NCBI RefSeq assembly: GCF_022179325.1
Contig: NZ_BPQQ01000052.1
Location: 1-56,760 of the forward strand
Source of the DNA: Methylobacterium isbiliense
GTDB lineage: Bacteria > Pseudomonadota > Alphaproteobacteria > Rhizobiales > Beijerinckiaceae
Length of the DNA: 56,760 bases
Direction of reading: 5' to 3'
The notes beneath the pieces were generated by a model, which made no database searches, was not told the DNA's origin, and saw only the letters and a list, made by a program, of their open reading frames with translations. Shown here one piece after another: positions 18,340 to 26,032 of this stretch. A program made the translations under genes and the position numbers. Numbering within the stretch: position 1 is the first letter of the stretch; every line of letters starts with the position of its first letter.

Positions 18340-19038
18340 ATGCTCTCCGTGATCCCGAACCCGCCGCGCATCGCCCTGCCGATCCAGGGCACCGCGGACT
18401 TGTTCCCCGTGCGGCGCGTCTACTGCGTCGGCCGCAACTACGCCGCCCATGCCCGCGAGATGGGCGCCGACCCGACCCGCGAGCCGCCCTTCTTCTTCAT
18501 GAAGCCGGCCGACGCCCTGCAGATCGTGCCGGACGGCGAGACCGTGACCCATCCCTATCCGCCCCGGACCGCGAACTACCACCACGAGGTGGAGCTGGTG
18601 GTGGCGCTGGGCCGCGGCGGGCGCGACATCCCGGCCGAGAGCGCCCTCGACCACGTCTACGGCTACGCGGTCGGCCTCGATATGACCCGCCGCGACCTGC
18701 AGGACGAGGCCAAGAGCCTGCGCCGCCCCTGGGAACTCGGCAAGGCGGCGGACGCCTCCGGGCCGGTGGGCGTGCTGCGGCCGGCCGCGCTGATCGGGCA
18801 TCCGTCCCGCGGGGCGATCACCCTCACGGTGGACGGCGAGCCGCGCCAGTCGGGCGACCTCTCCGACATGATCTGGTCCGTGGCCGAGCAGATCGCCTAC
18901 CTGTCGGCCTTCTTCGCCCTGGAGCCCGGCGACGTGATCTTCGCCGGCACGCCCGAGGGCGTCGGCGCGGTGGCCCGCGGGCAGACGATGGTCGCGGCGA
19001 TCGAGGGCGTGGGCGAGATCCGCCTGGAGGTGGCGTGA
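18340..19038 (+). CDS. fumarylacetoacetate hydrolase family protein
   Basis: 232-aa FAH-fold enzyme. The metal-binding set is visible: Glu83 and Glu85 in HHEVELVV and Asp114 in VGLDMTRRDLQ, with the conserved FFFMKPADA and IFAGTPEGVGAV segments. Small proteins of this type act as acylpyruvate hydrolases, oxaloacetate decarboxylases or related enzymes in catabolism. It overlaps the Nudix gene by 4 bases (GTGA). The divergent neighbour is an FAD-linked 2-hydroxyacid oxidase. Confidence 0.92.
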   Translation: MLSVIPNPPRIALPIQGTADLFPVRRVYCVGRNYAAHAREMGADPTREPPFFFMKPADALQIVPDGETVTHPYPPRTANYHHEVELVVALGRGGRDIPAESALDHVYGYAVGLDMTRRDLQDEAKSLRRPWELGKAADASGPVGVLRPAALIGHPSRGAITLTVDGEPRQSGDLSDMIWSVAEQIAYLSAFFALEPGDVIFAGTPEGVGAVARGQTMVAAIEGVGEIRLEVA

Positions 19039-19502
19039 CGCGCGCGCAGCGCCTGCTGATGCGGGGCGCCCACCTCGTCTGGCGCGTCACGCGCGGCATG
19101 ACGCTCGGCGTGCGCGGCGCGGCGATCGACGGGCAGAACCGCGTCTGCCTGATCCGCCACACCTACGTGGACGGCTGGCACCTGCCGGGCGGCGGCGTCG
19201 AGCCCGGCGAGACCGCGCTCGACGCGCTGACCCGCGAGTTCCAGGAGGAGGCCGAGGTGCTGATCGACCCCGGGGCGGCGCGCCTGCACGGGGTCTATTT
19301 CAACACGCTCGCCTCCCGCCGCGACCACGTGGTGCTCTACGTCGCCCGCACCTTCACGGTGCGGGCCGCGAAGGTCCCCGACCGGGAGATCGCCGAGGCC
19401 GGCTTCTTTCCCCTCGACGCCCTGCCGCCCGAGACCACCCGGGCGACCCGCGCGCGCCTGGCCGAGATCACCCGCGGCCTGCCCCCCGCGACCCATTGGT
19501 AG
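19035..19502 (+). CDS. Nudix hydrolase
   Basis: 155-aa Nudix protein. The Nudix box runs GGVEPGETALDALT followed by REFQEEAEV: every position of the consensus G-x5-E-x7-RE-U-x-EE-x-G-U fits except the last Gly, which is Glu. The catalytic REx2EE core is intact, so pyrophosphohydrolase activity is still expected. The N terminus (RGAHLVWRVTRGMTLGVRGAAID) resembles proteins annotated as ADP-ribose/NUDIX hydrolases of alphaproteobacteria. GTG at 19035 overlaps the FAH stop, indicating coupling. Substrate unknown. Confidence 0.88.
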   Translation: MTRAQRLLMRGAHLVWRVTRGMTLGVRGAAIDGQNRVCLIRHTYVDGWHLPGGGVEPGETALDALTREFQEEAEVLIDPGAARLHGVYFNTLASRRDHVVLYVARTFTVRAAKVPDREIAEAGFFPLDALPPETTRATRARLAEITRGLPPATHW

Positions 19503-19602
19503 CCGCCGCCGAAAAAGCCGCGCCGCACCCCTTGCGCCCGCCGCCGGAATGGTGTTTATCCCGGCCCGTCGGCGCCGCCACGGTGGATCGCCCGGCACGA
19601 GA

Positions 19603-19677
19603 GCGGGTGTAGCTCAGGGGTAGAGCACAACCTTGCCAAGGTTGGGGTCGAGGGTTCGAATCCCTTCGCCCGCTCCA
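19603..19677 (+). tRNA. tRNA-Gly (anticodon GCC)
   Basis: A complete cloverleaf can be drawn. The acceptor stem GCGGGTG pairs with CGCCCGC (one G-U pair). There is a D arm with GCTC/GAGC, an anticodon stem CAACC/GGTTG around loop TTGCCAA (anticodon GCC), and a T arm GAGGG-TTCGAAT-CCCTT with one mismatch-type pair. The discriminator is T and CCA is encoded (19675-19677). A GC-rich hairpin follows 33 bases downstream. Confidence 0.97.
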
Positions 19678-19709
19678 GTTTCCCAACCAGACACAACGAC
19701 TGACGAGAG

Positions 19710-19727
19710 AGCCGCCTGCGGGCGGCT
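19710..19727 (+). terminator. likely terminator of tRNA-Gly
   Basis: Perfect 7-bp stem AGCCGCC/GGCGGCT around a TGCG loop, followed by TCGTCGTTTC. The T tract is weak and interrupted, so termination efficiency is uncertain, but the position just after the tRNA fits. Confidence 0.6.
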
Positions 19728-19830
19728 TCGTCGTTTCTGGCCCTTCGGAAGCAGTCGACGGGCGAGGGCGTTGGACTTGGAGCGACGGCATGTCGCGCAA
19801 CCCGCAGGGCCTCACCAGGGCCGGCAGAGG

Positions 19831-20085
19831 ATGAAGGGCGTCATGGCGATCAAGGCTCTCAACGACCGCAAGAAGCTCTCGAACGACTTCAACGACGCGA
19901 CGGACGCCTTCATCGACGAGGTGCTGGACGCGCTCCAGGCGGGAACGATCCCGCGCGATCTGGCGCGGGCCTATCTGGCGCATCCCATCGCCATGATGCA
20001 CGCGGACGGCGCGCAGGCCGTCGCGAACTACCTCGACCGCATGCTGTCGCAGCGGCCCGCGATCGACTGGACCCCGGGCAGCTAG
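19831..20085 (+). CDS. small hypothetical protein
   Basis: About 84 aa from ATG 19831, or 80 aa from ATG 19843, which has AAGGG at better spacing. Soluble, helical and polar: KALNDRKKLSNDFNDATDAFIDEVLDALQAG, then ARAYLAHPIAMMHADGAQAVANYLDRML. I do not recognise the family. It lies alone downstream of tRNA-Gly, in a stretch of small orphan genes. Confidence 0.6.
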   Translation: MKGVMAIKALNDRKKLSNDFNDATDAFIDEVLDALQAGTIPRDLARAYLAHPIAMMHADGAQAVANYLDRMLSQRPAIDWTPGS

Positions 20086-20247
20086 AACCCGGCCGCCGCA
20101 CGCCCCAGGCCAGGTATGCGGGATGCGCGGCGAACGCCCGGGACCACCAGCGCAACCCGGGCCTCGCTGCGGCTGCCGCCGACGATCGGCCCCGTTTGGC
20201 CGAGGGCCTGCGGCGCGCCGGTCGCCGGGCCAGCCCCGAGAAGCCCC

Positions 20248-20607
20248 TCAGCGGGCCTGGGCCGGCGGTCGAGGCTTCTGGAGAGACGGCTTCCCTCCGG
20301 TCGGATCGAAGGGCACGGCAGGACCACCACATCCGGTGCAGATCGAGTTCGAGAGGCGGTCCAGGCGCTTCATGCGGATCCTGTCGGCCGTTTCCCGCTT
20401 GGCGGCCTCCGCCTCGAAGGCCGCCTTCCGGCGCCGTTCCTGCGCCTCCGGCGAGGCCTTCCCGTCGCTCGCCGGCTGGGACGCGGCGGCGGCGTCAGGC
20501 CCGCTCGATCGCGGCCGCGCCTCGGCGCACCCGAACGAGACCACTGCCATAACCAGCCCACACAGAATCGTTCCAAAAGTCGATTCTGTCTTGACGACGT
20601 TCTTCAT
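20248..20607 (-). CDS. small exported hypothetical protein
   Basis: 119 aa from ATG 20607. The N terminus looks like a signal peptide (KNVVKTESTFGTILCGLVMAVVSFGCAEA); a Cys at the end of the hydrophobic stretch makes a lipoprotein possible, but the preceding residues are not a good lipobox. The mature part is charged and helical (PEAQERRRKAAFEAEAAKRETADRIRMKRLD) with a CxxC pair near the end (CTGCGG). The frame is open further upstream, but ATG 20607 starts exactly at the signal peptide and follows a GGGGGTTCGAG stretch. No family recognised. Confidence 0.6.
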   Translation of the reverse strand: MKNVVKTESTFGTILCGLVMAVVSFGCAEARPRSSGPDAAAASQPASDGKASPEAQERRRKAAFEAEAAKRETADRIRMKRLDRLSNSICTGCGGPAVPFDPTGGKPSLQKPRPPAQAR

Positions 20608-20953
20608 TCTCGAACCCCCAAAAATCGTCCGTATCACATCCAGGGATACGAGTATTGCCATTTGATTCGTCGGAGCGGTGGCGCACGGCACAGGCCGTGC
20701 CGGAGCATCAAGCCGGCCGGCGATGGTGGAATCACTTGCCGTGCACGGACATTCCGGTCGTCGGCCGTTGTCGCGGCCGGCCTCGCCGGCGCGCCCGGCC
20801 GCGCGCAGGGATCTCCGCATCGGCCCGGAGCGGCACCGGCCCGATCCTCCTCGGGAGGCCTCACGCCCCGGGCAAAGCGACCCGTGTCCGGCCCGTACGG
20901 AGGGTCTGCCCGAGGGACGGGCCGCCCGTCCTGGATGGCACCGCTCCGGATCC

Positions 20954-21145
20954 TCAGCCCCTGGTCCCGATCGCCTCGCCGTCCCGTTCCGCCCCGCGGC
21001 CATCCGGGTATCGGTATCCCTCCAGCCACTTGGCATGCTGCTCGGAGCCGGCCGGATGGGGATTGGCGGTCTCGGGATCGCCGCGATAGCGCGCGTGCCG
21101 TCCCTGCTCGAACGGCTCGGCCGACGATGGGTGGATGTCCGGCAT
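20954..21145 (-). CDS. small RMF/CrpP-like protein
   Basis: 63 aa from ATG 21145, preceded by a good ribosome binding site (GGGAGG, 6 bases upstream). The pattern EQGRHARYRGDPETANPH followed by HAKWLEGYRYPDG resembles ribosome modulation factor and CrpP-type small proteins, whose core is a short basic helix, an N-P turn and a W-x2-G motif. RMF promotes ribosome hibernation in stationary phase; whether this homologue does so is unknown. The longer open frame upstream is not supported. Confidence 0.65.
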   Translation of the reverse strand: MPDIHPSSAEPFEQGRHARYRGDPETANPHPAGSEQHAKWLEGYRYPDGRGAERDGEAIGTRG

Positions 21146-21237
21146 GGTGTCCTCCCTGGCCGAAACGCGGACCGGCAGGAATCTCCCGCCGGAACGCTGC
21201 CGGCGGGGCGGCGGCCCGAGTTGTCCTTGCGTGGGAA

Positions 21238-21450
21238 TCAGGCCGTCTCGGGCTTCTTCGCCCCGGAGGCCCGCACGCGTGCGGCATCGGCCTGCGTCGC
21301 CCAGGCCGCCAGAGCCACCTGGTCGGGGACCTCCTCCTCGGAGCCCCACCAGATCGTGTCGCCGTTGCTCATGACCGCGTACCGGGCCAGTCCGTGCGTG
21401 CCCATCGCGACGATGCGCCCCGGCCGCCAAGTCCTGTCCATGACACCCAT
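21238..21450 (-). CDS. small hypothetical protein
   Basis: About 70 aa from ATG 21450, with AGGGAG 8 bases upstream; ATG 21441 is an alternative. Contains RPGRIVAMGTHGLARYAVMSNGDTIWWGSEEEVPDQVALAAWATQADA-type sequence: a compact beta-rich start and a helical end, no signal peptide. Not recognised. It lies 92 bases upstream of the RMF-like gene on the same strand and may share a transcript with it. Confidence 0.5.
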   Translation of the reverse strand: MGVMDRTWRPGRIVAMGTHGLARYAVMSNGDTIWWGSEEEVPDQVALAAWATQADAARVRASGAKKPETA

Positions 21451-21583
21451 CGGCACGGCTCCCTGCTCGCCCGTCTACGAACGAACGGCGAGGGTCGGAG
21501 GTTCATGGGGCCGCGTGATCTTTGTTCCGCATTGGACCCTCGACCTCCGTCGTCGGCGTCGGGACGGTGATCGCGCCCGGGCG

Positions 21584-21835
21584 CTACCGGCTGCCCACCG
21601 GCCGCTGGGCCGACGGCAACGAGCTGTGGGCCGCCTTCGCCTTCTTCCGCAGCGGCTCAAGCCCGTAGGGATCCGCCGGGATGTCGTACGGATGCCCGTA
21701 AAACTCCTCCCCGTCCGCGCGGGGGCCGGGAGACTGGGATACCGGCGCAGGGAGAGCTGCCGTCGTTTGCACCTGTGCAACCGCTGCGGAGCTCATGAGC
21801 ACGCTAGCAGCTGCGATGAGCAGTGCAGGCCGCAT
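21584..21835 (-). CDS. small secreted hypothetical protein
   Basis: 83 aa from ATG 21835, which has GGAGG 6 bases upstream. A typical signal peptide is visible (RPALLIAAASVLMSSAAVAQ, cleavage after AVA). The mature peptide is Pro-rich and low in hydrophobic residues (PAPVSQSPGPRADGEEFYGHPYDIPADPYGLEPLRKKAK). No known domain. Probably periplasmic. Confidence 0.6.
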   Translation of the reverse strand: MRPALLIAAASVLMSSAAVAQVQTTAALPAPVSQSPGPRADGEEFYGHPYDIPADPYGLEPLRKKAKAAHSSLPSAQRPVGSR

Positions 21836-22013
21836 CGAAGGCCTCCAATCCTGTGTGTCGGCGCGGGGTCGTCGGGCGACCTTCGCGCATGCGAATGAAC
21901 AGACGGTCAATGTCGCGCTGCACAGTCAAGCGCTGACTGCCGTGGCCGGGTCTGCGACGGCGTGCGGCGTGCGCTTTCGCACGCGTCGTCGCCCGCCCCG
22001 GGGCCCACGCCGG

Positions 22014-22937
22014 TCAGGATGCGGCCGAGGCCGCGTGCGCCTGCGGCGCCGGTCCGGCAGCCGGATCGTTGCGGCGCCAGAGCGTGCGAATGATCGCGCT
22101 GTGATCGAGGTCGCCGTCCCCGCTCTCGATCAGGTCCGCGAACAGGCGGTCGACCAGCGACAGCACCGGGAGGGTCAGGCCGAGCGCGGCGGCGTGCGCG
22201 AGGGCCGTGCCCGTGTCCTTGAGCTGGTACTTGGCCGGACCGCCGGGCGTGAAGTTGCGCTCGATCATCCGCGGCGCGTGCTGCCGCAGGATCGTCGAAT
22301 CGGCGAAGCCGCCGAGGAGGGCCTCGCGCACCTTCGCCGGGTCGGCCCCGCCGCGCGCCACGAAGGTGATCGCCTCGGCCACCGTCACGAGGGTCGAGGC
22401 CACGATGGCCTGGTTGGCGAGCTTGGCGAGTTGCCCGCTGCCGGCCGGGCCGACATGGGTCGGCCGTCCCATCGCGGCGAGGATCGGGCGGAGCTGCGCG
22501 AAGGCCTCGGGGCTGCCGCCCGCCATGATGGCGAGCGCCCCGGCGACCGCGCCGGCCTCGCCGCCCGAGACCGGGGCATCGACGTAGCCGACCCCCGAGG
22601 CCGCCGCGATCTCCGCCTGCCGCCGCGCCGTCCCGACCGGGATCGAACTCATCACCGCGAGCACGCTGCCGGGCCGCATGGCGGCGAGCGCGCCCTCCGG
22701 CCCGAGCAGGACCTCGTCGCTCACCGGGCCGGAACTCACCATGCAGATCACGGCGTCGGCCCCGCGCGCGGCCTCGCGCGGGTCGCCTGCGATCCGCGCG
22801 CCCTCGGCCGCGAGAGCCGCCGCCTTGCCGGAGGTGCGGTTCCAGACCCGGACCGCATGGCCGGCCCGGCAGAGGTGGCGCGCCATCGGCGCGCCCATCA
22901 GGCCGGTGCCGAGAAAGCCGATCGTGGCCGGGCTCAT
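22014..22937 (-). CDS. 3-hydroxyisobutyrate dehydrogenase-family NAD(P)-dependent oxidoreductase
   Basis: 307-aa beta-hydroxyacid dehydrogenase. Rossmann motif GFLGTGLMGAPMARHL at the start, substrate-binding VDAPVSGGEAGA, and the catalytic Lys in GSGQLAKLANQ are present. Members act on 3-hydroxyisobutyrate, tartronate semialdehyde, threonate or related hydroxyacids. It is the last gene of a three-gene minus-strand operon that shares a probable LysR operator with a TRAP transporter, so a role in catabolism of an imported hydroxy- or sugar acid is likely. ATGA overlap with the preceding gene. Confidence 0.9.
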   Translation of the reverse strand: MSPATIGFLGTGLMGAPMARHLCRAGHAVRVWNRTSGKAAALAAEGARIAGDPREAARGADAVICMVSSGPVSDEVLLGPEGALAAMRPGSVLAVMSSIPVGTARRQAEIAAASGVGYVDAPVSGGEAGAVAGALAIMAGGSPEAFAQLRPILAAMGRPTHVGPAGSGQLAKLANQAIVASTLVTVAEAITFVARGGADPAKVREALLGGFADSTILRQHAPRMIERNFTPGGPAKYQLKDTGTALAHAAALGLTLPVLSLVDRLFADLIESGDGDLDHSAIIRTLWRRNDPAAGPAPQAHAASAAS

Positions 22938-23257
22938 CAGGGGCTGTCCTCGCCGGAGCAGGTCCGGCTCAGGATCCGCACCGGACGCTCCGCCGCGACC
23001 AGGGCCGGGAACCCATCCCGGAACCGCGCGAGGTGCGGCGTGGCGAGATGCGCGTCGAACGCGGCGCGGTCGGCGTAGACCTCGTAGAACACGACGGTCC
23101 GCTCGTCCGTGCCGACCGCGACGTCGAAGCGGCGGCAGCCCGGCTCGAGCGCGACCGAGGCGCGGGCATCCTCGTGCGCGAGGGCGAGAAAGGCGTCGAG
23201 GCAGCCGGGCCTGACCTCGAACTCGGCGATGACCACGAAGGGACGCGGGTCGGACAT
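22937..23257 (-). CDS. antibiotic biosynthesis monooxygenase (ABM)/quinol monooxygenase-like protein
   Basis: 106-aa ferredoxin-like alpha/beta barrel protein. The ABM pattern is clear: FVVIAEFEVRPGCLDAFLALA, SVALEPGCRRFDVAVG, ERTVVFYEVYADRAAFDAHLATPHLARF. Small proteins of this type act as cofactor-free oxygenases (YgiN), or as isomerase or mutarotase-like accessory enzymes such as LsrG. It lies between two dehydrogenases in the operon, overlapping the downstream one by 4 bases. Confidence 0.85.
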   Translation of the reverse strand: MSDPRPFVVIAEFEVRPGCLDAFLALAHEDARASVALEPGCRRFDVAVGTDERTVVFYEVYADRAAFDAHLATPHLARFRDGFPALVAAERPVRILSRTCSGEDSP

Positions 23258-23311
23258 GCGGAGGCCTCGCGTGGATCCGGGGCGGAAGACGGGGAGGGCG
23301 CGCGGGACCGT

Positions 23312-24682
23312 TCAGGCGGCCTGCGGGGGCTGCTGCGAGGGATCCTGCCGGACCGCCTCCTCCATCCGGCGGCGCAGGGCCACCACGTCGAGGTCGTTCT
23401 CCAGTTCCACGTCGTCGACGCGCACCACCTCGTCCTTGCCGACCGGCCGCTTGAGCCTGACGTTGTGGGCGAGCCCGATCGGCAGCGCACCGAGGCGCAC
23501 GCTCTTGGCGGCCGGGATCGCATTCGCCCAGACCGCGTAGCCGCCCTCGCCGTCGAGCATCTCGCCGGGCTTCAGGTCGCGCTTGGCCGTCGCCACCGCG
23601 TCGCCGCGGAACTCCTTCGAGCAGCCGGTGGGCTCGCCGCGCAGCACCGCCGAGAGCACGCTCACGCTCGTCTCCAGCCCGATCATGTGGAAGGGCCGCC
23701 ACATCGAGCCGTACCAGCCGGACGGGTCGGTGAGCAGGCCGTACTGGCGGAAGCAGGCCCGGGTGTACTCGCTCGTCGCCCTGAAGGTGACGAAGACCCC
23801 GTAGCGGATGTTGTTGAACACCTCGCGCCCGTCCGGCTCCTGGCTCGCCGCGATGTCGACGAGGCCGCTGCGGGGCAGGCGGCCGCCATCCGCCACCGGG
23901 CGGAACACGCGGGCGAGGTCGTGCAGGCCGGCCGGCGGGAAGGCGAGGCCGTCCTCCGGGCAGTCGAGCCCGGTCCCGTTGGCGACCGCCGCCATCTCGA
24001 TCGCCGCCTTGGTGCCGTCCGTGAAGGAGTTGTACATCTTGGGGTTGAAATCGCCCTTGCGTACCTCCTCCTCGGACCAGCCGAAGAAGCCCCAGACGGT
24101 GTCGGGGGTGGAGTAGCGGTAGCGCGGCTCGAAGTTCATGCCCTTGCCGGCCGAGGTCAGCTCGAAGCCGCAGGCGCGCGCCCAGTCCACGAGTTCGCAG
24201 ATGATGGCGGGCTGGTCGCCGTAGGCCATGCTGTAGACCACGCCCTTCTGGCGTGCCCGCTCGGCCAGCAGCGGGCCGCAGAGCACGTCGGCCTCGACGT
24301 TGACCATGACGACGTGCTTGCCGGCCTCGATCGCCTGCAGCCCGTGCCGGATGCCCGCGATGGGATGCCCCGTCGCCTCGATGATGCACTCGATCTCGTC
24401 GCAGGCGCTGAGCGCGCCCGCATCGTCCAGCACGCAGGTCCGGCCCGTGCGCACGGCATCGCCGAGCGACGGGGCGGCGTAGCGCTCCTCCGGCCAGCCG
24501 ACGCGCGCGAGCGCGTCGCGGGTGCGCCCGACGTTCAGGTCGGCGATGCCGACGACGTGCAGGCCCTCGATGCGCTGCGCCTGGGCGAGCACCATGGAGC
24601 CGAACTTGCCGGCGCCGATCAGGCCGACGCGGACCGGCCGCCCGGCGGAGGCGCGCTGCAGCAGCAGGGTGGACAGGTTCAT
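23312..24682 (-). CDS. NAD(P)-dependent oxidoreductase with C-terminal SAF-like domain
   Basis: 456 aa. The N terminus has a Rossmann fold (VRVGLIGAGKFGSMVLAQAQ, VVGIADLNVGRT) like the homoserine-dehydrogenase NAD domain. The middle part contains an AGKHVVMVNVEADVLCGPLLA block and GMNFEPRYRYSTPDTVWG. The last 100 residues (AVATAKRDLKPGEMLDGEGGYAVWANAIPA, LPIGLAHNVRLKRPVGKDEVVRVDDV) look like a SAF domain. Homologues are often mislabelled FlgA or homoserine dehydrogenase; several act in sugar-acid catabolism. It is the first gene of the operon, with a probable LysR site 144 bases upstream. Confidence 0.85.
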   Translation of the reverse strand: MNLSTLLLQRASAGRPVRVGLIGAGKFGSMVLAQAQRIEGLHVVGIADLNVGRTRDALARVGWPEERYAAPSLGDAVRTGRTCVLDDAGALSACDEIECIIEATGHPIAGIRHGLQAIEAGKHVVMVNVEADVLCGPLLAERARQKGVVYSMAYGDQPAIICELVDWARACGFELTSAGKGMNFEPRYRYSTPDTVWGFFGWSEEEVRKGDFNPKMYNSFTDGTKAAIEMAAVANGTGLDCPEDGLAFPPAGLHDLARVFRPVADGGRLPRSGLVDIAASQEPDGREVFNNIRYGVFVTFRATSEYTRACFRQYGLLTDPSGWYGSMWRPFHMIGLETSVSVLSAVLRGEPTGCSKEFRGDAVATAKRDLKPGEMLDGEGGYAVWANAIPAAKSVRLGALPIGLAHNVRLKRPVGKDEVVRVDDVELENDLDVVALRRRMEEAVRQDPSQQPPQAA

Positions 24683-24825
24683 GGGTTTCCTCCTCCGCGA
24701 GGACCGGATGCGTCGCCGCCCCAGGCCCGGCGAGCCGGGCAGGGCGGGAGGGTCCTCTCTGCAACCTGGGCGGTTCTATCGGCCGCGCCGCGAGGTCGTG
24801 ACGAGCGGACGCTAGAAGCGGGTTT

Positions 24826-24845
24826 CGTGTAGGACAATCCAGATT
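24826..24845. promoter_or_regulatory. probable LysR operator, copy 1
   Basis: CGTGTAGGACAATCCAGATT lies upstream of the three-gene oxidoreductase operon and just beyond the 3' end of the LysR gene. The reverse complement occurs at 25808-25827, in front of the TRAP operon, with a single mismatch (19 of 20). Two nearly identical sites flanking a regulator and preceding both candidate target operons point strongly to a binding site. Confidence 0.75.
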
Positions 24846-24868
24846 TCCGAACGCATCCTGAAGCAGGG

Positions 24869-25771
24869 CTAAACGATTCGTGCCCGCTCCCCGGCCCAGG
24901 CATCCCGCTCCTGCCGGATCCAGTCGAGGAAGACCCGCACCTTGCGGTGGCGCAGGTGGTCGGGCGGGCAGGTCACCCATTGCGTTACCAGCGTCACCCG
25001 GGGCGGGGTCTCCACCGGGCAGACGAGGCGCCCCGCCTGCAGGTCGCCGCCCATCATCAGGTCGCTCTCCAGCGCGATGCCGAACCCGCGGGCGGCGGCG
25101 TCGATCGCCATGTGGCTGCGATCGAACAGCAGCCGGCGCCAGCGCGCGGCCGGAGTGACGCCCGCGAGCTTGAACCAGTGCGCCCACTGCACCTGCGACT
25201 TCACCGAGTGGATCAGCCGGTGCCGGGGAAGGTCGTCAGGCGCGAGGCTGCCCGACGCGGCGAGCGCGGGCGCGCAGACGGGCCGGAAGCTCTCCTCCAC
25301 CAAGCCCTCCGCGTAGAGGCCCGGCCAGCCGCCCGTGCCGTGGCGGATCTCGAGATCGACGCTCTCCTTCTGGAAGGCGGTCGGCTCGTTGGTGCCGTCG
25401 AGGCGCAGCTCGATGTCGGGATGAGCGTCGATGAAGCCGGCGAGGCGGGGCAGCAGCCACTTGGTCGAGAGGCTCGGCGTCGCCCGCACGGTGAGGGTGG
25501 TGACCGTGCGGAAGCCCTGGATGCGCTGCGTCGCCTCCATGATCTGGTCGATGCCGCCGCCGATCATCTCGAAGTAGCGCTCGCCCGCCTCGGTCAGGAC
25601 GATGGTGCGGCCCACCTTGCCGATCAGCGCGGTCCCCAGGCCCACCTCCAGGGTCTGGATCTGCTGGCTCACCGCGGAGGGCGTCACCCCGAGTTCCTCC
25701 GCCGCCCGGGTGATGCTCCCGGCGCGGGCGACCGCGTGGAAGACCGTGATGGCGCGCAGGGGGACCGGCAT
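24869..25771 (-). CDS. LysR family transcriptional regulator (GcvA-like)
   Basis: 300 aa. N-terminal winged HTH (LRAITVFHAVARAGSITRAAEELGVTPSAVSQQIQTLE) and a C-terminal effector domain (TLTVRATPSLSTKWLLPRLAGFIDAHPDIELRLD) typical of the GcvA/AmpR branch. It sits between the enzyme operon and the divergent TRAP operon, and a 20-bp near-perfect repeated site lies in front of each. It is therefore the probable regulator of both, responding to the imported substrate or a metabolite of it (inference). Confidence 0.93.
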   Translation of the reverse strand: MPVPLRAITVFHAVARAGSITRAAEELGVTPSAVSQQIQTLEVGLGTALIGKVGRTIVLTEAGERYFEMIGGGIDQIMEATQRIQGFRTVTTLTVRATPSLSTKWLLPRLAGFIDAHPDIELRLDGTNEPTAFQKESVDLEIRHGTGGWPGLYAEGLVEESFRPVCAPALAASGSLAPDDLPRHRLIHSVKSQVQWAHWFKLAGVTPAARWRRLLFDRSHMAIDAAARGFGIALESDLMMGGDLQAGRLVCPVETPPRVTLVTQWVTCPPDHLRHRKVRVFLDWIRQERDAWAGERARIV

Positions 25772-25790
25772 GGCGACACTTTAGCTCCGC

Positions 25791-25827
25791 TACACGAACG
25801 CGCAAACAATCTGGATGGTCCTACACG
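25791..25827. promoter_or_regulatory. probable LysR operator, copy 2 plus half site
   Basis: AATCTGGATGGTCCTACACG at 25808-25827 is the reverse complement of the site at 24826-24845 with one mismatch. A further CTACACGAA at 25791-25799 equals the reverse complement of TTCGTGTAG at 24824-24832. The region lies between the LysR start (25771) and the TRAP substrate-binding gene (26033), where both autoregulation and activation would occur. Confidence 0.75.
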
Positions 25828-26032
25828 GACACCCTTCCGTAGAGTCCGGCCGGACACCACAAGAACGCCCCGCCGCGGGGCGCCGACAGGGAGGATGAGG
25901 GCGCGCGCCACCGCGCCCTGCCGCGCTGCCCTGCGCCGGCCCTTCCTGCCGCCCGGCCCGCGGCCCGCCAGACCAGAAGCGATGCCCGTACCGGCCCCGC
26001 GGGGCGGATGACGGCGCACGGGAGGAAACACC

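Noticed and set aside
15666-19502. 1278-aa plus-strand open frame
   Set aside because: Only the 3' end from GTG 19035 is coding (Nudix). The rest runs antisense to the CoxL-like and FAD-oxidase genes.
23312-24682. Homoserine dehydrogenase or FlgA assignment
   Set aside because: Only the NAD domain and the SAF domain resemble those proteins. The context is catabolic, without flagellar or threonine genes.
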